Source of the DNA: Cladorhizidae sp. MBARI D1340-BT2
Taxonomy: Eukaryota; Porifera; Demospongiae; Poecilosclerida; Cladorhizidae
Length of the DNA stretch: 64,000 bases
Assembly: GCA_028752905.1 (NCBI GenBank)
Contig: JAQNBH010000002.1
Location: forward strand, 36,176,075-36,240,074
Direction of reading: 5' to 3'
The notes beneath the pieces were generated by a model. The model saw nothing but the letters and a program-made list of their open reading frames with translations, did no database searches and had not been told where the DNA came from. Positions 47,593 through 58,364 of the stretch are shown here, piece by piece. Every line of letters begins with the position of its first letter. Positions within the stretch are counted from its first letter, which is position 1. The translations under genes and the position numbers were made by a program.

Positions 47593-47758
47593 CAGGGTTT
47601 CATTTAGGGGGTGGGGGGTGGCTGCCCCGCCTTGGAACCTTTTTGTCCCCCCCCCTCCTCCCCCCTCCCCTTGGAAATTGTATTATTAAAATTTATTAGA
47701 AACTTTGTCACATCTTTAACCATCATGCCCCCCCCCCCCCCCCCCTAATGAAACCCTG
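47593..47758. mobile_element. Small hAT-type MITE with G/C-run interior
   Basis: The ends CAGGGTTTCATTTAGGGGG and, inverted, CAGGGTTTCATTAGGGGG bound 166 bp. The interior contains several long C runs. CAGGG ends suggest a hAT-derived non-autonomous element. An exact 8-bp target duplication was not visible. Confidence 0.6.
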
Positions 47759-48250
47759 CCGGTGATGTGCGATAACGAGCGATAACTTCTTATCGCAGCT
47801 CGTCTGGGAATCAACAAGACTCCTTCTACAAGCAGCGTAATATTATTGGCATGCTCAGCGTAAATACTGACCAATGGCATTGGGTTAAACAGCAAGGCTT
47901 ATTATTCCAAATAGTCCACACTCTTATGCAACTATTTATGTGAGTATATATATATATACAGATTGCATTCGCATGAAACTGCAGTAGGACTAGCCATCCC
48001 AGTACTTTTCTATATACAATGTATATATATATATAATATATGTACTTTGTATATAATGTATATATATATATGATTATAATATATATATATATATTATAGA
48101 AACTGCTAAACTATACGAGGGCACAAGGAGATCGAGTTTAATTGAGCACAAAAACGGCACGCACATCCTCACGCAGATCTAAGAGCAAGTGAACAACTTG
48201 TTGGGTGTTATTCGTCAAATAAGGATTAGTGCACGATAGATTCGAAGGCT
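47759..48250. other. No clear gene
   Basis: (TA)n blocks lie at 47945-47965 and 48020-48098. A minus-strand open piece at about 48148-48250 (QQVVHLLLDLREDVRAVFVL, then N and a stop) looks mildly coding but has no convincing acceptor. Confidence 0.35.
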
Positions 48251-48256
48251 CCAGTT

Positions 48257-49614
48257 ATTTCATGGAAGACTAGAGCTTGTTTGAGGGCAGAGGAAGACTA
48301 GAGCTTGTTCTAGGGCAGAGGAAGACTAGAACTTGTTTGAGGGCAGAGGAAGACTAGAGCTTGTTCGAGGGCAGAGGAAGACTAGAGCTTGTTCGAGGGC
48401 AGAGGAAGACTAGAGCTTGTTCGAGGGCAGAGGAAGACTAGAGCTTGTTCGAGGGCAGAGGAAGACTAGGGCTTGTTCGAGGGCAGAGGAAGACTAGAGC
48501 TTGTTCGAGGCAGAGGAAGACTAGAGCTTGTTCAAGGGCAGAGGAAGACTAGGGTTTGTTCGAGGGCAGAGGAAGGCTAGGGCTTGTTCGAGGGCAGAGG
48601 AAGACTAGAGATTGTTCGAGGGCAGAGGAGGACTAGAGCTTGTTCAAGGGCAGAGGAAGACTAGAGCGCAGAGGAAGACTAGAGCTTGTTCGAGGGCAGA
48701 GGAAGACTAGAGCTTGTTCGGGGGCAGAGGAAGACTAGAGCTTGTTCGAGGGCAGAGGAAGACTAGGGCTTGTTCGAGGGCAGAGGAAGACTAGAGCTTG
48801 TTCGAGGGCAGAGGGCTTGTTCAAGGGCAGAGGAAGACTAGGTTTTTTTCGAGGGCAGAGGAAGGCTAGGTCTTGTTCGAGGGCAGAGGAAGACTAGAGA
48901 TTGTTCGAGGGCAGAGGAGGACTAGAGCTTGTTCAAGGGCAGAGGAAGACTAGAGCTTGTTCAAGGGCAGAGGAAGACTAGGGTTTGTTCGAGGGCAGAG
49001 GAAGACTAGAGCTTGTTCAAGGGAAGAGGAAGACTATGGCTTGTTCGAGGGCAGAGGAAGACTAGAGCTTGTTTGAGGGCAGAGGAAGACTAGGGCTTGT
49101 TCGAGGGAAGAGGAAGACTAGAGCTTGTTTGAGGGCAGAGGAAGACTAGGGCTTGTTCGAGGGCAGAGGAAGACTAGAGCTTGTTCGAGGGCAGAGGAAG
49201 ACTAGGGCTTGTACGAGGGCAGAGGAAGACTAGAGCTTGTTCAAGGGAAGAGGAAGACTATGGCTTGTTCGAGGGCAGAGGAAGACTAGAGCTTGTTTGA
49301 GGGCAGAGGAAGACTAGGGCTTGTTAGAGGGAAGAGGAAGACTAGAGCTTGTTTGAGGGCAGAGGAAGACTAGGGCTTGTTCGAGGGCAGAGGAAGACTA
49401 GAGCTTGTTCGAGGGCAGAGGAAGACTAGGGCTTGTACGAGGGCAGAGGATGACTAGAGCTTGTTTGAGGGCAGAGGAAGACTAGGGCTTGTTCGAGGGC
49501 AGAGGAAGACTAGAGCTTGTTTGAGGGCAGAGGAAGACTAGAGATTGTTCGAGGGCAGAGGATGTTCGAGGGCAGAGGAAGACTAGAGCTTGTTCGAGGG
49601 CAGAGGAAGACTAG
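48257..49614. repeat. 29-bp minisatellite, ~47 copies (left part)
   Basis: The unit contains GCTTGTTCGAGGGCAGAGGA then AGACTAGAG. The array is interrupted at AGCTT (49615-49619) by the Gmr1-like retrotransposon and resumes at 55036. Confidence 0.96.
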
Positions 49615-49619
49615 AGCTT

Positions 49620-50045
49620 TGTGGAGGACTCAAGCCTCCATTAAACTGAACAGTATTATTATTATTAATTCTGGAGTATAATTGTGTATCTTGTTTCCTT
49701 TGACTGTTTTGGTGACCCTCTGTGTTGTGATTGGTTTTGAGTTGTAAATTGTTTCTTTCATGTTAGATTTATATTAGCTTATGGAACTCTATGGGAATCC
49801 TATGTGTTGAATTTCTGTGCGTGTATGTGAGATGGAATGATGTAATGTATGTGGGCTGGAAGGATATAAAAAGGTCCTGTCAGCCACTGTTGAGGCTCTC
49901 TCTCAAGTTCTAATAATTGTTATTTAAAGAGGACTTCTGACCACAGGCTGGGTGTAGTGTTTGACTAGGACTAGATCCAATTGAAGTAGCTGGAAAGGGT
50001 TTACTTTCTATGAGTGAAGTTCTGAGAACCTTTCAATCCTTCACA
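49620..50045 (+). repeat. 5' LTR of the Gmr1-like element
   Basis: 426 bp, TG...CA ends. A TATA-like box (ggatataaaaagg, about 49862-49874) lies in the middle and should direct transcription. The sequence just after the LTR (tttggtggcagcggtggg, 50046-50063) contains TGG and is the likely primer-binding site. Confidence 0.93.
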
Positions 50046-50117
50046 TTTGGTGGCAGCGGTGGGATAAGGATCTGACTGTTGTACAGACAACCCACAACCT
50101 AGCAGAGCTACAGTTGG

Positions 50118-51170
50118 ATGACTACACGTTCTGGGAGAGAGTATACCCAGTTTCTAGCCCAACAGCAACCAGTACTAGCCAAACAGCAACCAGTACCAGC
50201 TCAACAAGAATCAACAGCAATGAGCACAGATGGAAGCTTGGCAGAGATCCTTCAGTTTCTCTTGGAGGATCGAGAACGACAGCAAGAAGTGCGAGCAGCC
50301 GACCTACGACGACGCGACAACGAGATGAGAGACCAGATGGACATTTTCAGAGCCCTGGTAGAAGGAGTATGTCTACAGGGAGCAGCTGCAGAAATGAGAG
50401 CAGAGAAGACCACAGATCTCAAGCTAACCAAGCTCCAGGATGGCGAGGACGTAGGAGACTACCTAGCCATGTTCCAAAGGCAAGCGGAATCCTGCAAACT
50501 GGTGAGGACAAAGTGGGTCGGTCTTCCACCTCGCCCCCTACTTATCTGGGAAGGCTAGACAAGCCTATGCAGCACTGGGAGCGGAAGACATCAATGACTA
50601 TACTGCAGTCAAGGCAGCCATCCTCCAAAAGTACAATATCACCACCGAGACATATCGGAGGAGGTTCCACTCGACTACCAGGCTGCCAGAGGAGACCAAC
50701 CGCGATCTGGTAACCAGGCTGGAGGATCTAGCCACCAGGTGGATGCAGGATTGCAACACAGCAGATAAGGTCCGAGATCTGATCGTTCAAGAGCAGCTGA
50801 TCAATACCCTGCCAGCAGACGTCTGCATCTGGGTCAGAGAGAGAAAGCCTGACACGAGCCAGGAGGCAGCACAACTGGCAGACGACTATCTGGAGGCAAG
50901 GAAGGGGAATCCTTCCATGGGACCGATCCATGAGAACAAGAAGTGGGAGAAGAGACCTCCCATACCCTGTGCCTGAAGTGTAGAAAACCAGGACACCTTG
51001 CTCGAGACTGCAGGGTGGTCAAGAGAGAGAAGGAGACTGAGAAGAGGGTGGAGCTGGCAGGACAGGCCCTGAAGCCCAGGAGGGAGCTAAAGGACGTAAC
51101 CTGCTACAACTGCCAGCAGAAGGGCCACTACTCCTCAAAATGTCCATCCAACGCACTGTTTTGTGCATAG
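50118..51170 (+). pseudogene. gag: Gag with SCAN-like domain and two CCHC knuckles, broken
   Basis: Gag starts MTTRSGREYTQF at 50118, with a Gln-rich lead and DGEDVGDYLAMFQRQAESCK. A frame change near 50535 follows. In the next frame YRRRFHS and LIVQEQLINTLPADVCIWV align by eye with the SCAN fold seen in vertebrate zinc-finger proteins (RFR.F, LLVLEQFL..LP, WVRE). A second frame change near 50960 leads to two CX2CX4HX4C knuckles, CLKCRKPGHLARDC and CYNCQQKGHYSSKC. SCAN domains are believed to descend from Gmr1-like Gag proteins. Gag would build the particle and bind RNA; this copy needs three frames, so it is inactive. Confidence 0.85.
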
Positions 51171-51194
51171 AGGCGAGCTGACCACCAACGGAAA

Positions 51195-51818
51195 GTGTGG
51201 GTCAGGAAGCAGAGGGGGATGCAGAAACCCGCTGTCCGCAAGCCAGGTCTGGTCGAGGGAGTTTGGGTACAAGACATCCTGCTCGACACAGGGTGCTCCC
51301 AGACCCTCGTCCACGAAGATCTGGTCCCCAAGGAAAGAATCCTTGAGGGGAAAGTAAGTGCTATAAGGTGTGCCCATGGTGACACTATTCTGTACCCCCT
51401 AGCCCAGCTCGAGGTGGTCGTGGATGGGCAGACCCTGGACGTGGAAGCAGCGGTGTCTTCCACTCTTCCAGTGTCGATGTTGCTGGGGACAGACATCCCC
51501 GAGTTCGATTCGTTGCTAAGAAAGCAATTGAAGGAACCAGAGTGGGTGAAGCCAAAGGAACAGGCGCTGGAAGAGGCAGTGTCTGGAAAAGACGAAGAAG
51601 CCTCAGCGTCAATGACAGCAGGGACAGAATCTGGGGGAGGCAGAGAAACCTCAACCCTTACGTCAGAAGAAGAGGAAGAAGGGTGTGTAAGTCCCTTACC
51701 TATGTTTTCTAATTATTTATTCATCTCAGGTCGGGATAGAATGCAGCTCACGCCGAGTGAGAAACGAGAGCAACGACAGTGGTACACTGTACCAGGCAGT
51801 GGACAAGCCAGATCCTGA
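51195..51818 (+). CDS. pol: Aspartic protease region, Gmr1-like element
   Basis: This 207-codon frame carries ILLDTGCSQTLVHEDLV, the retropepsin active site (DTG), and MLLGTDIPEF, the second conserved flap-side region. A Glu-rich, low-complexity linker follows (TSEEEEEG). In family terms the protease releases Gag and Pol products. The frame ends before integrase, and the join is disrupted. Confidence 0.85.
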   Translation: MWVRKQRGMQKPAVRKPGLVEGVWVQDILLDTGCSQTLVHEDLVPKERILEGKVSAIRCAHGDTILYPLAQLEVVVDGQTLDVEAAVSSTLPVSMLLGTDIPEFDSLLRKQLKEPEWVKPKEQALEEAVSGKDEEASASMTAGTESGGGRETSTLTSEEEEEGCVSPLPMFSNYLFISGRDRMQLTPSEKREQRQWYTVPGSGQARS

Positions 51819-52040
51819 GTCTACCATTCATCAGCATTCCTTGGAGGTGTCGGCCGAGGAACTGCAGAAATGGCAGGAGGTAGATCCCACTCTAGACGCC
51901 GTCCGAGGAAGGGCAAGTGGTGAAGAGGCGACTGGGGAAGCCGGGTTCGTTATTCGAGCCGGTCTCCTCCATCGGACCTGGATACCGTCTAATGATCGAG
52001 GAGCAGGCACTATGGTAGAGGAGTTGGTTCTACCACAGCG

Positions 52041-53236
52041 GTGCACGGAGGCACCTGGGGAAGAAGAAGACTGTTGGGGGGGCACCTGGGGAAGAAGAAG
52101 ACTGTTGACCGGATATTACAGAGGTTCTACTGGCCCACTCTATTTTGTGATGTGGCCAGATCGTGTGAGCGGTGCCAGAAAGCGGCTCCAAGGGGAAACA
52201 ACAGAGCTCCCCTGACTCCCTTGCCGATCATGACAGAGCCCTTCCAACGAATCGCGATGGACATTGTGGGACCACTACCACGGAGCAGGTCTGAGAAACG
52301 GTATGTCCTTGTTATCTGTGATTATGCCACTAGATTCCCGGAGGCAATCCCAATGCGAACGGTGGATGCAGAGCATGTGGCAGAGGAGCTGGTCAACCTG
52401 TTTGCCCGAGTGGGAACTCCAAAGGAGTTTCTGACGGATCAGGGGACCAACTTCACGTCTCGCCTACTGACAGAGCTTTACCGTATGTTGCATGTACACC
52501 CAATTAAAACCACTCCTTACCATCCGCAAACAGATGGGCTGGTTGAACGCTTCAACCAGACCCTAAAAGCCATGTTAAGGAAGACTGCGACAGAGGACGG
52601 AAAAGAGTGGGACAAGCTTGTCCCATACCTATACTGTTTGCTTACCGAGAAGTGCCGCAAGCGTCTACAGGGTTCTCACCATTCGAACTGTTATATGGGA
52701 GACAGGTGCGGGGGCCCCTGGATGTGCTGAACGAGTCATGGTCAGCGGATGAGCGAAGCCCGGAGAGTGTTGTATCTCATATACTGGCTATAAGGGAGCG
52801 TTTGGAGAAGATGGGTGAACTGGTGACCGCAAATCTCGAGGCGGCCCATACCCAGCAGAAGAGTTGGTACGATCAGAAGGCAAGGCTACAGGAGCTGTCG
52901 GTCGGAGAACAGGTGTTGGTGTTACTGCCTACTGACACCTCCAAGCTGCTTGCTCAGTGGCAGGGACCTTATGAGATCAAGGAGAAGGTCGGCCCAGTCA
53001 CTTACTGGGTATCAATGCCTGGTAGGAGAAAAAAGCATAAGGTTATGCATGTTAATATGCTGCATAAGTTTCATTCCCCAGGGATATCGTTCCTATCAGA
53101 GGAAATGGATGAGGAAATGGAAGAAGACATCTTATTGTGGGATAAGAGGGCTACCGAATCTGAGCCACCGAGGCTTGGGGAACAACTGACTCTGGAGCAG
53201 CGGAACGAACTTGTAACTCTTTCCCAGAAGTCATGA
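52041..53236 (+). pseudogene. pol: Integrase, Gmr1-like element, broken
   Basis: Two overlapping frames are used (52041-52730 and 52607-53236, shift near 52650). The zinc-binding end is recognisable (HLGKKKTVDRILQRFYWP, then CERCQ), but a ~28-bp direct duplication at about 52046-52105 disturbs it and upstream sequence is missing. The catalytic triad is present: MDIVGPLP, LTDQGTNFTS, DGLVERFNQTLK. The C-terminal part has WQGPYEIKEKVGPVTYWV and VMHVNMLHKF (GPY/F module). The gene lies upstream of RT, unlike ordinary Ty3/gypsy. Confidence 0.9.
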
Positions 53237-54634
53237 GTGATGTCCCAGGATGGACAGACAAAGTCATACACACAATCGAGACGGGCTCTGCTCGAGCCAT
53301 CCGTCTACCTGCTTACCGGCTACCTCATGCTTACCGGGAGACCGTCAAGAAGGAACTGGGGGAGATGTTGGAGGCAGGGATTATCGAGCATTCGACGAGT
53401 GAATGGAGTGCTCCCATTGTGCTTGTTAAGAAGAAAGATGGGTCTTCTTCGACTGTGCGTAGACTATCGGCGACTGAACGAGGTGTCAGGTGGTGATGCC
53501 TATCCTATGCCCCGAATCGACGAACTGATTGACAAGTTGGGCAGGGCAAAATATATTTCCACCCTCGACTTAACAAAAGGGTATTGGCAGATGCCAGTGG
53601 CCGAAGGATCCAGACCCAAGACAGCGTTTGCGACTCCATTTGGGCTGTTTCAATTCAACATTATGCCCTTCGGTTTACAAGGAGCACCTGCCTCATTTCA
53701 ACGGTTAATGGACCAGGTCTTTAATGGTCTTGAGTGTGCAGTGTCCTACCTGGAAGATCTCGTGATTTTCAGCAGTGAATGGAACGGACATTTAACTCAC
53801 GTGGAAGCTGTCCTTTCCAGACTGAAGGAAGCTGGGCTTACGGCAAAGCCAAGAAAATGCAGTTTTGGAGTGGATCAATGCGTCTACCTTGGACATGTCT
53901 ACCTTGGACATGTCGTGGGAGGAGGAACAGTTAGACCCGAATTATCTAAGGTGAGGGCTGTTCAAAGGTTCCCGGCTCCTGTTACGAAGAAGGATGTGCG
54001 AGTTTTTCTGGGTCTAACCGGATATTACCGGAGGTTTATCCCGAACTATGTGGCCAGTACAGCACCAATTAGCGACCTGACCAGAAAGACTGCACCAGTA
54101 AAAGTACAATGGACCCAGGAGTGTGAGCACGCATTCCAGAAGCTCAAGGATGTATTGTGCAATGACCCAGTGTTGAAGAATCCTGACTTCAACAAACCAT
54201 TTTGTCTACAAACGGATGCATCCGATCGTGGTGTGGGAGCAGTGTTAAGTCAGAAAGATGACGATGGGAAAGATAATCCAGTGGCATACTTCAGTCGGAA
54301 ATTGCTCCCTCGAGAACAAAATTATGCAGCAGTGGAGAAGGAATGTCTGGCGATAAAATTAGGGGTACAGGCCTTTCGAGTCTACCTGATTGGCCGACAT
54401 TTTAAAGTGGAAACCGATCATCAAGCTCTGACGTGGTTAAACCGACTCAAAGAAAATAATGCAAGACTAACACGGTGGAGTCTGACTTTACAACCGTATG
54501 ATTTCACTGTTATACACCGACCCGGCAAGACCAACGGCAATGCGGATGTTCTCTCGTGCTCCGGTAACCTGACCTACCGCCAGCTTACCGCTGAAGAAGG
54601 GGGGGGGAGTGTGGAGGACTCAAGCCTCCATTAA
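53233..54634 (+). pseudogene. pol: Reverse transcriptase and RNase H, Gmr1-like element, broken
   Basis: The N-terminal part (GIIEHSTSEWSAPIVLVKKK) is in the frame of 53233-53496. A shift near 53450 leads to the 53237-54634 frame with LCVDYRRLNEVS, STLDLTKGYWQMP (first catalytic Asp), FGLQGAPASFQRLMD and SYLEDLVIF. The last is the catalytic box, in which YxDD is expected but YLED is present. A 15-bp tandem duplication follows (VYLGHVYLGHV). RNase H has CLQTDASDRGVGAVL, EKECLAIKLGV and TDHQALTWL. The frame ends in the LTR. The E for D change and the shift imply an inactive enzyme. Confidence 0.9.
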
Positions 54635-55035
54635 ACTGAACAGTATTATTATTATTAATTCTGGAGTATAATTGTGTATCTTGTTTCTTTCGACTGTTTT
54701 GGTGACCCTCTGTGTTGTGATTGGTTTTGAGTTGTAAATTGTTTCTTTCATGTTAGATTTATATTAGCTTATGGAACTCTATGGGAATCCTATGTGTTGA
54801 ATTTCTGTGTGTGTATGTAAGATGGAATGATGTAATGTATGTGGGCTGGAAGGATATAAAAAGGTCCTGTCAGCCACTGTTGAGGCTCTCTCTCAAGTTC
54901 TAATAATTGTTATTTAAAGAGGACTTCTGACCACAGGCTGGGTGTAGTGTTTGACTAGGACTAGATCCAATTGAAGTAGCTGGAAAGGGTTTACTTTCTA
55001 TGAGTGAAGTTCTGAGAACCTTTCAATCTTTCACA
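54610..55035 (+). repeat. 3' LTR of the Gmr1-like element
   Basis: It is identical to the 5' LTR except at five positions (two in ctttcgac/cctttgac, two in gtgtgtatgtaag, one near the end). Confidence 0.93.
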
Positions 55036-55150
55036 AGCTTGTTCGAGGGCAGAGGAAGGCTAGAGCTTGTTCGAGGGCAGAGGAAGACTAGAGCTTGTTC
55101 GAGGGCAGAGGAAGACTAGGGCTTGTTCAAGGACAGAGGAAGACTAGAGC
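55036..55150. repeat. 29-bp minisatellite (right part)
   Basis: Continuation of the array at 48257-49614 after the retrotransposon, about four units, starting with the duplicated AGCTT. Confidence 0.93.
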
Positions 55151-55314
55151 TTGGGAGGGAACTATTCGAGAATGTGAGGAGATTGAGACGCCAAAGTTGG
55201 ACAATTCTTGAGAGTAGGGGGGAGGGGGGGACAACGAGGCAGCAATCATTTGAGGGAGTGTCTGCAGGGACCGTGTCGGCAGTCATATTTAATCATCCCT
55301 TTATAGCTTTACAG

Positions 55315-55416
55315 AGAAAGACTCGAGCTATAGATGCCTGAACTTGCTGAGGAGTGAGCACCAACACTACCACAAGCTTACTTCAGACGACCCGCAATAC
55401 TCGGGACTCTCTTGAG
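55315..55416 (+). other. Possible exon with in-frame TGA (unidentified gene)
   Basis: After a good acceptor (tttatagctttacag) one frame reads KDSSYRCLNLLRSEHQHYHK and then TSDDPQYSGLS before TGA (55413-55415), directly followed by a GT. The composition looks coding. The phase does not match the next candidate exon. It could be a mis-placed boundary, an indel, or a chance frame. Confidence 0.25.
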
Positions 55417-55476
55417 GTGACCCTAGTGACTGGGAAGCATGGAGGTACACGATGCCTAAGATTGACTCTACTACAG

Positions 55477-55587
55477 TCGAGGGAGGAGGAACTTGGTGGC
55501 CTGGGTATCCCCCTCCAGGAGGACTTTCCCCCACTCTACCTCCTCCAAGAACTTTGTCATCACAATGCACGTCATGTCCATTCACTT
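55477..55587 (+). CDS. Putative exon of an unidentified gene
   Basis: A 37-codon open segment lies between an acceptor (gactctactacag) and a donor (TCACTT|gtatga). It reads SREEELGGLGIPLQEDFPPL and then YLLQELCHHNARHVHSL. The amphipathic helix-like pattern and both splice sites suggest a real exon. It is in phase 0 with the candidate exon at 56283-56372. I do not recognise the family. Confidence 0.5.
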
Positions 55588-55799
55588 GTATGAGAATCAG
55601 CAAGAAAGTTTTAAACTATACACTGTATTTTCTGTAATGGTCATCACCCTCAAATAGTGTACGTCTATTTACGAAGTCCAAACAGAAGAGTGTTTGCCTA
55701 ATAGTGTTTGCAAGGTGCATGTTCACTTATAATTTAGGGTGTGGTCTCAGCTGTGGCACTCTATTACTAACCTTAGCCCTAGAATGAACTTGGCCCTAC

Positions 55800-56270
55800 A
55801 TGATGATCACCTGTAAACACTAACATATACAGTACATAACTAGCATTAGCCCTAAACTTCCTCTAGTGTTAGCACTGGCCCAAACCTTACAATAATCCTA
55901 GCCTCATCCCTTGGCTGCATCTATGTAGCTCTGGAACTAGCCCTAGAACACCCTGACCTTAGCCCTAGCCCTAGACACACCCTCTCTTGACACACCTTCG
56001 CTGGACATACCCTCTCTTGACATGCCCATTATTGACACACCTTCACTGACATGACCTCTCATGCACGCACTCTCTTGTTGACATGCCTACCCTGGGCATA
56101 CCAACTTGGCACACATTCTCTTGACACACCCTATCTTGACATGACCTCCCTTGACATGACCTCAATTAACATGCCCCTTGACACACCCACTCTTCACACT
56201 CCCTCGCTTGACTTGCCCCCTCTGGACAGGCCTCATCACTTCATTGATACGCCCTCACTTGACAGTTCTT
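55800..56270. repeat. Degenerate CCCTAG and CTTGACACACC repeats
   Basis: Short imperfect units, gccctag at 55845-55975 and then cttgacacacc/cttgacatgacc at 55985-56260, fill most of the presumed intron between the two candidate exons. Confidence 0.8.
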
Positions 56271-56282
56271 GGTTACCTTCAG

Positions 56283-56372
56283 GAACCATCTGAAGTCATC
56301 TCTTTCTACTTTGACTTCAGAAACATTCTCAAGCTGCAGTTTCAATTGCAAGGCAAGCCTCTACAGCACATG
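56283..56372 (+). CDS. Putative exon of an unidentified gene
   Basis: A 30-codon segment lies between an acceptor (ttggttaccttcag) and a strong donor (CACATG|gtaagg). It reads EPSEVISFYFDFRNILKLQF and then QLQGKPLQHM. Phase 0 on both sides fits the candidate exon at 55477-55587. Its donor is the start of a 43-bp minisatellite in which the donor motif is repeated. The family is not recognised. Confidence 0.5.
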
Positions 56373-57400
56373 GTAAGGAGAGATGCAATACACAGACATT
56401 ATGCTCCAACACTCTACAAGGTAAGGAGCAATACACAGACATTATGCTCCAACACTCTACAAGGTAAGGAGCAATACACAGACATTATGCTCCAACACAC
56501 TACAAGGTAAGGAGCAATACAGAGACATTATGCTCCAACACTCTACAAGGCAAGGAGAGGAGGAATACACAGACATTATGCTCCAACACTCTACAAGGCA
56601 AGGAGAGGAGGAATACACAGACATTATGCTCCAACACTCTACAAGGTAAGGAGAGGAGGAATACACAGACATTATGCTCCAACACTCTACAAGGTAAGGA
56701 GCAATACACAGACATTATGCTCCAACACACTACAAGGTAAGGAGCAATACACAGACATTATGCTCCAACACTCTACAAGGTAAGGAGCAATACACAGACA
56801 TTATGCTCCAACACTCTACAAGGCAAGGAGCAATACACAGACATTATGCTCCAACACTCTACAAGGTAAGGAGCAATACACAGACATTATGCTCCAACAC
56901 ACTACAAGGTAAGGAGCAATACACAGACATTATGCTCCAACACTCTACAAGGTAAGGAGCAATACACAGACATTATGCTCCAACACTCTACAAGGTAAGG
57001 AGCAATACACAGACATTATGCTCCAACACTCTACAAGGTAAGGAGCAATACACAGACATTATGCTCCAACACTCTACAAGGTAAGGAGCAATACACAGAC
57101 ATTATGCTCCAACACTCTACAAGGTAAGGAGCAATACACAGACATTATGCTCCAACACTCTACAAGGCAAGGAGAGGTGCAATACACAGACATTATGCTT
57201 CAACACTCTACAAGGCAAGGTAAGGAGCAATACACAGACATTATGCTCCAACACTCTACAAGGCAAGGTAAGGAGCAATACACAGACATTATGCTCCAAC
57301 ACTCTACAAGGTAAGGAGCAATACACAGACATTATGCTCCAACACTCTACAAGGTAAGGAGCTATACACAGACATTATGCTATAACATTCTACAAGGCAT
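56373..57400. repeat. 43-bp minisatellite carrying a 5' splice-site motif
   Basis: About 23 units of 43 bp (ctacaaggtaaggagcaata, then cacagacattatgctccaacact). Each unit ends in CTACAAG|GTAAGGAG, a near-ideal 5' splice site. The array begins exactly at the donor of the candidate exon at 56283-56372. Confidence 0.95.
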
Positions 57401-58364
57401 ATAGGGTTTATATATAGCTTGGCCTACTGTATAACAAGAGGATAAAACTATAGGGTTAATATATAGCTAGGCATACTCTATAGCATTGGGAATAAAACTA
57501 TAGGGTTTATATAGAGCTAAGCCTACTGTATAGCATTGGGGATAAAGCTATATTTTTAATATATAGCTAGGCCTACTATATAGCATTGAGGATAAAATTA
57601 AATAGCTAGGCCTATTCTTTAGCATTGGGAATACAACTATAGTGTTTACATAGAGCTAGGCCTAATGTATAGCATTGAGTATAATACTATAGGGTTTACA
57701 TATAGAAAGACCTACTGTATAGCATTCAAATAAAACTATAGGGTTTACATATATGGGGATAATACTATACGGTTTATATATAGCTAGGCCTACTGTATAG
57801 GATTGAGGATAAAACTATAGGGTTTTTATATAGCTAGGAGCATTGATAATAAAACTAGGGTTTATATATAGATAGGCCTACTGTATAGCATTGGCGATAA
57901 AACTATACGAATTATATATAGCAAGGCCAATACTATAGCATTGGCGATAAAACTATAGGGTTTACATATAGCTAGGCCTAATGTATAGCATTGAGGATAA
58001 AACTATAGGGTTTATATATAGAAAGGCCTACTGTATAGCATTACTATACGAATTATATATAGCAAGGCCAACTGTATAGCATTGGGGGTAAACCTATAGG
58101 GTTTATATATTGCTGGGCTTACTGTATAACATTGAGGATAAAACTATAGGGTTTATATATAGCAAGGCCTACTGTATAATATTGTACTGTATAACATTGG
58201 GGGTAAAACTATAGGGTTTATATATAGCTAGACCTATGGTATAGAATTTGGGATAAAACTATAGGGTTAATATATAACTAGGCCCACTGTATAGCATTGG
58301 GGATAAAACTATAGGGTTTACATACAGCTAGGCCTAATGTATAGCATTGGGAATTAAACTATAG
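57401..58364. repeat. ~49-bp degenerate tandem repeat
   Basis: About 18 diverged copies of a unit containing gcctactgtatagcattggg and ataaaactatagggtttata. The hAT element begins at its right edge. Confidence 0.9.

Larger units (their letters stand above)
49620..55035 (+). mobile_element. Gmr1-like Ty3/gypsy LTR retrotransposon (INT before RT)
   Basis: Two 426-bp LTRs (49620-50045 and 54610-55035) start TGTGGAGG and end TTCACA, differ at five positions, and are flanked by a perfect AGCTT duplication (49615-49619 and 55036-55040). The order is gag, protease, integrase, reverse transcriptase, RNase H. Integrase upstream of RT is the hallmark of Gmr1-like elements within Ty3/gypsy. Gag contains a SCAN-like segment. 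A purine/G-rich tract (gaagaagggggggggag) abuts the 3' LTR. Several frameshifts and a changed RT catalytic box show that this copy is defective. Confidence 0.93.

Noticed and set aside
48148..48250. Minus-strand piece QQVVHLLLDLREDVRAVFVL as a gene end
   Set aside because: It has no credible acceptor or upstream exon, and the length is compatible with chance.
56457..57332. Minus-strand frames with CRVLEHNVCVLLLTLP repeats
   Set aside because: They are translations of the 43-bp minisatellite.
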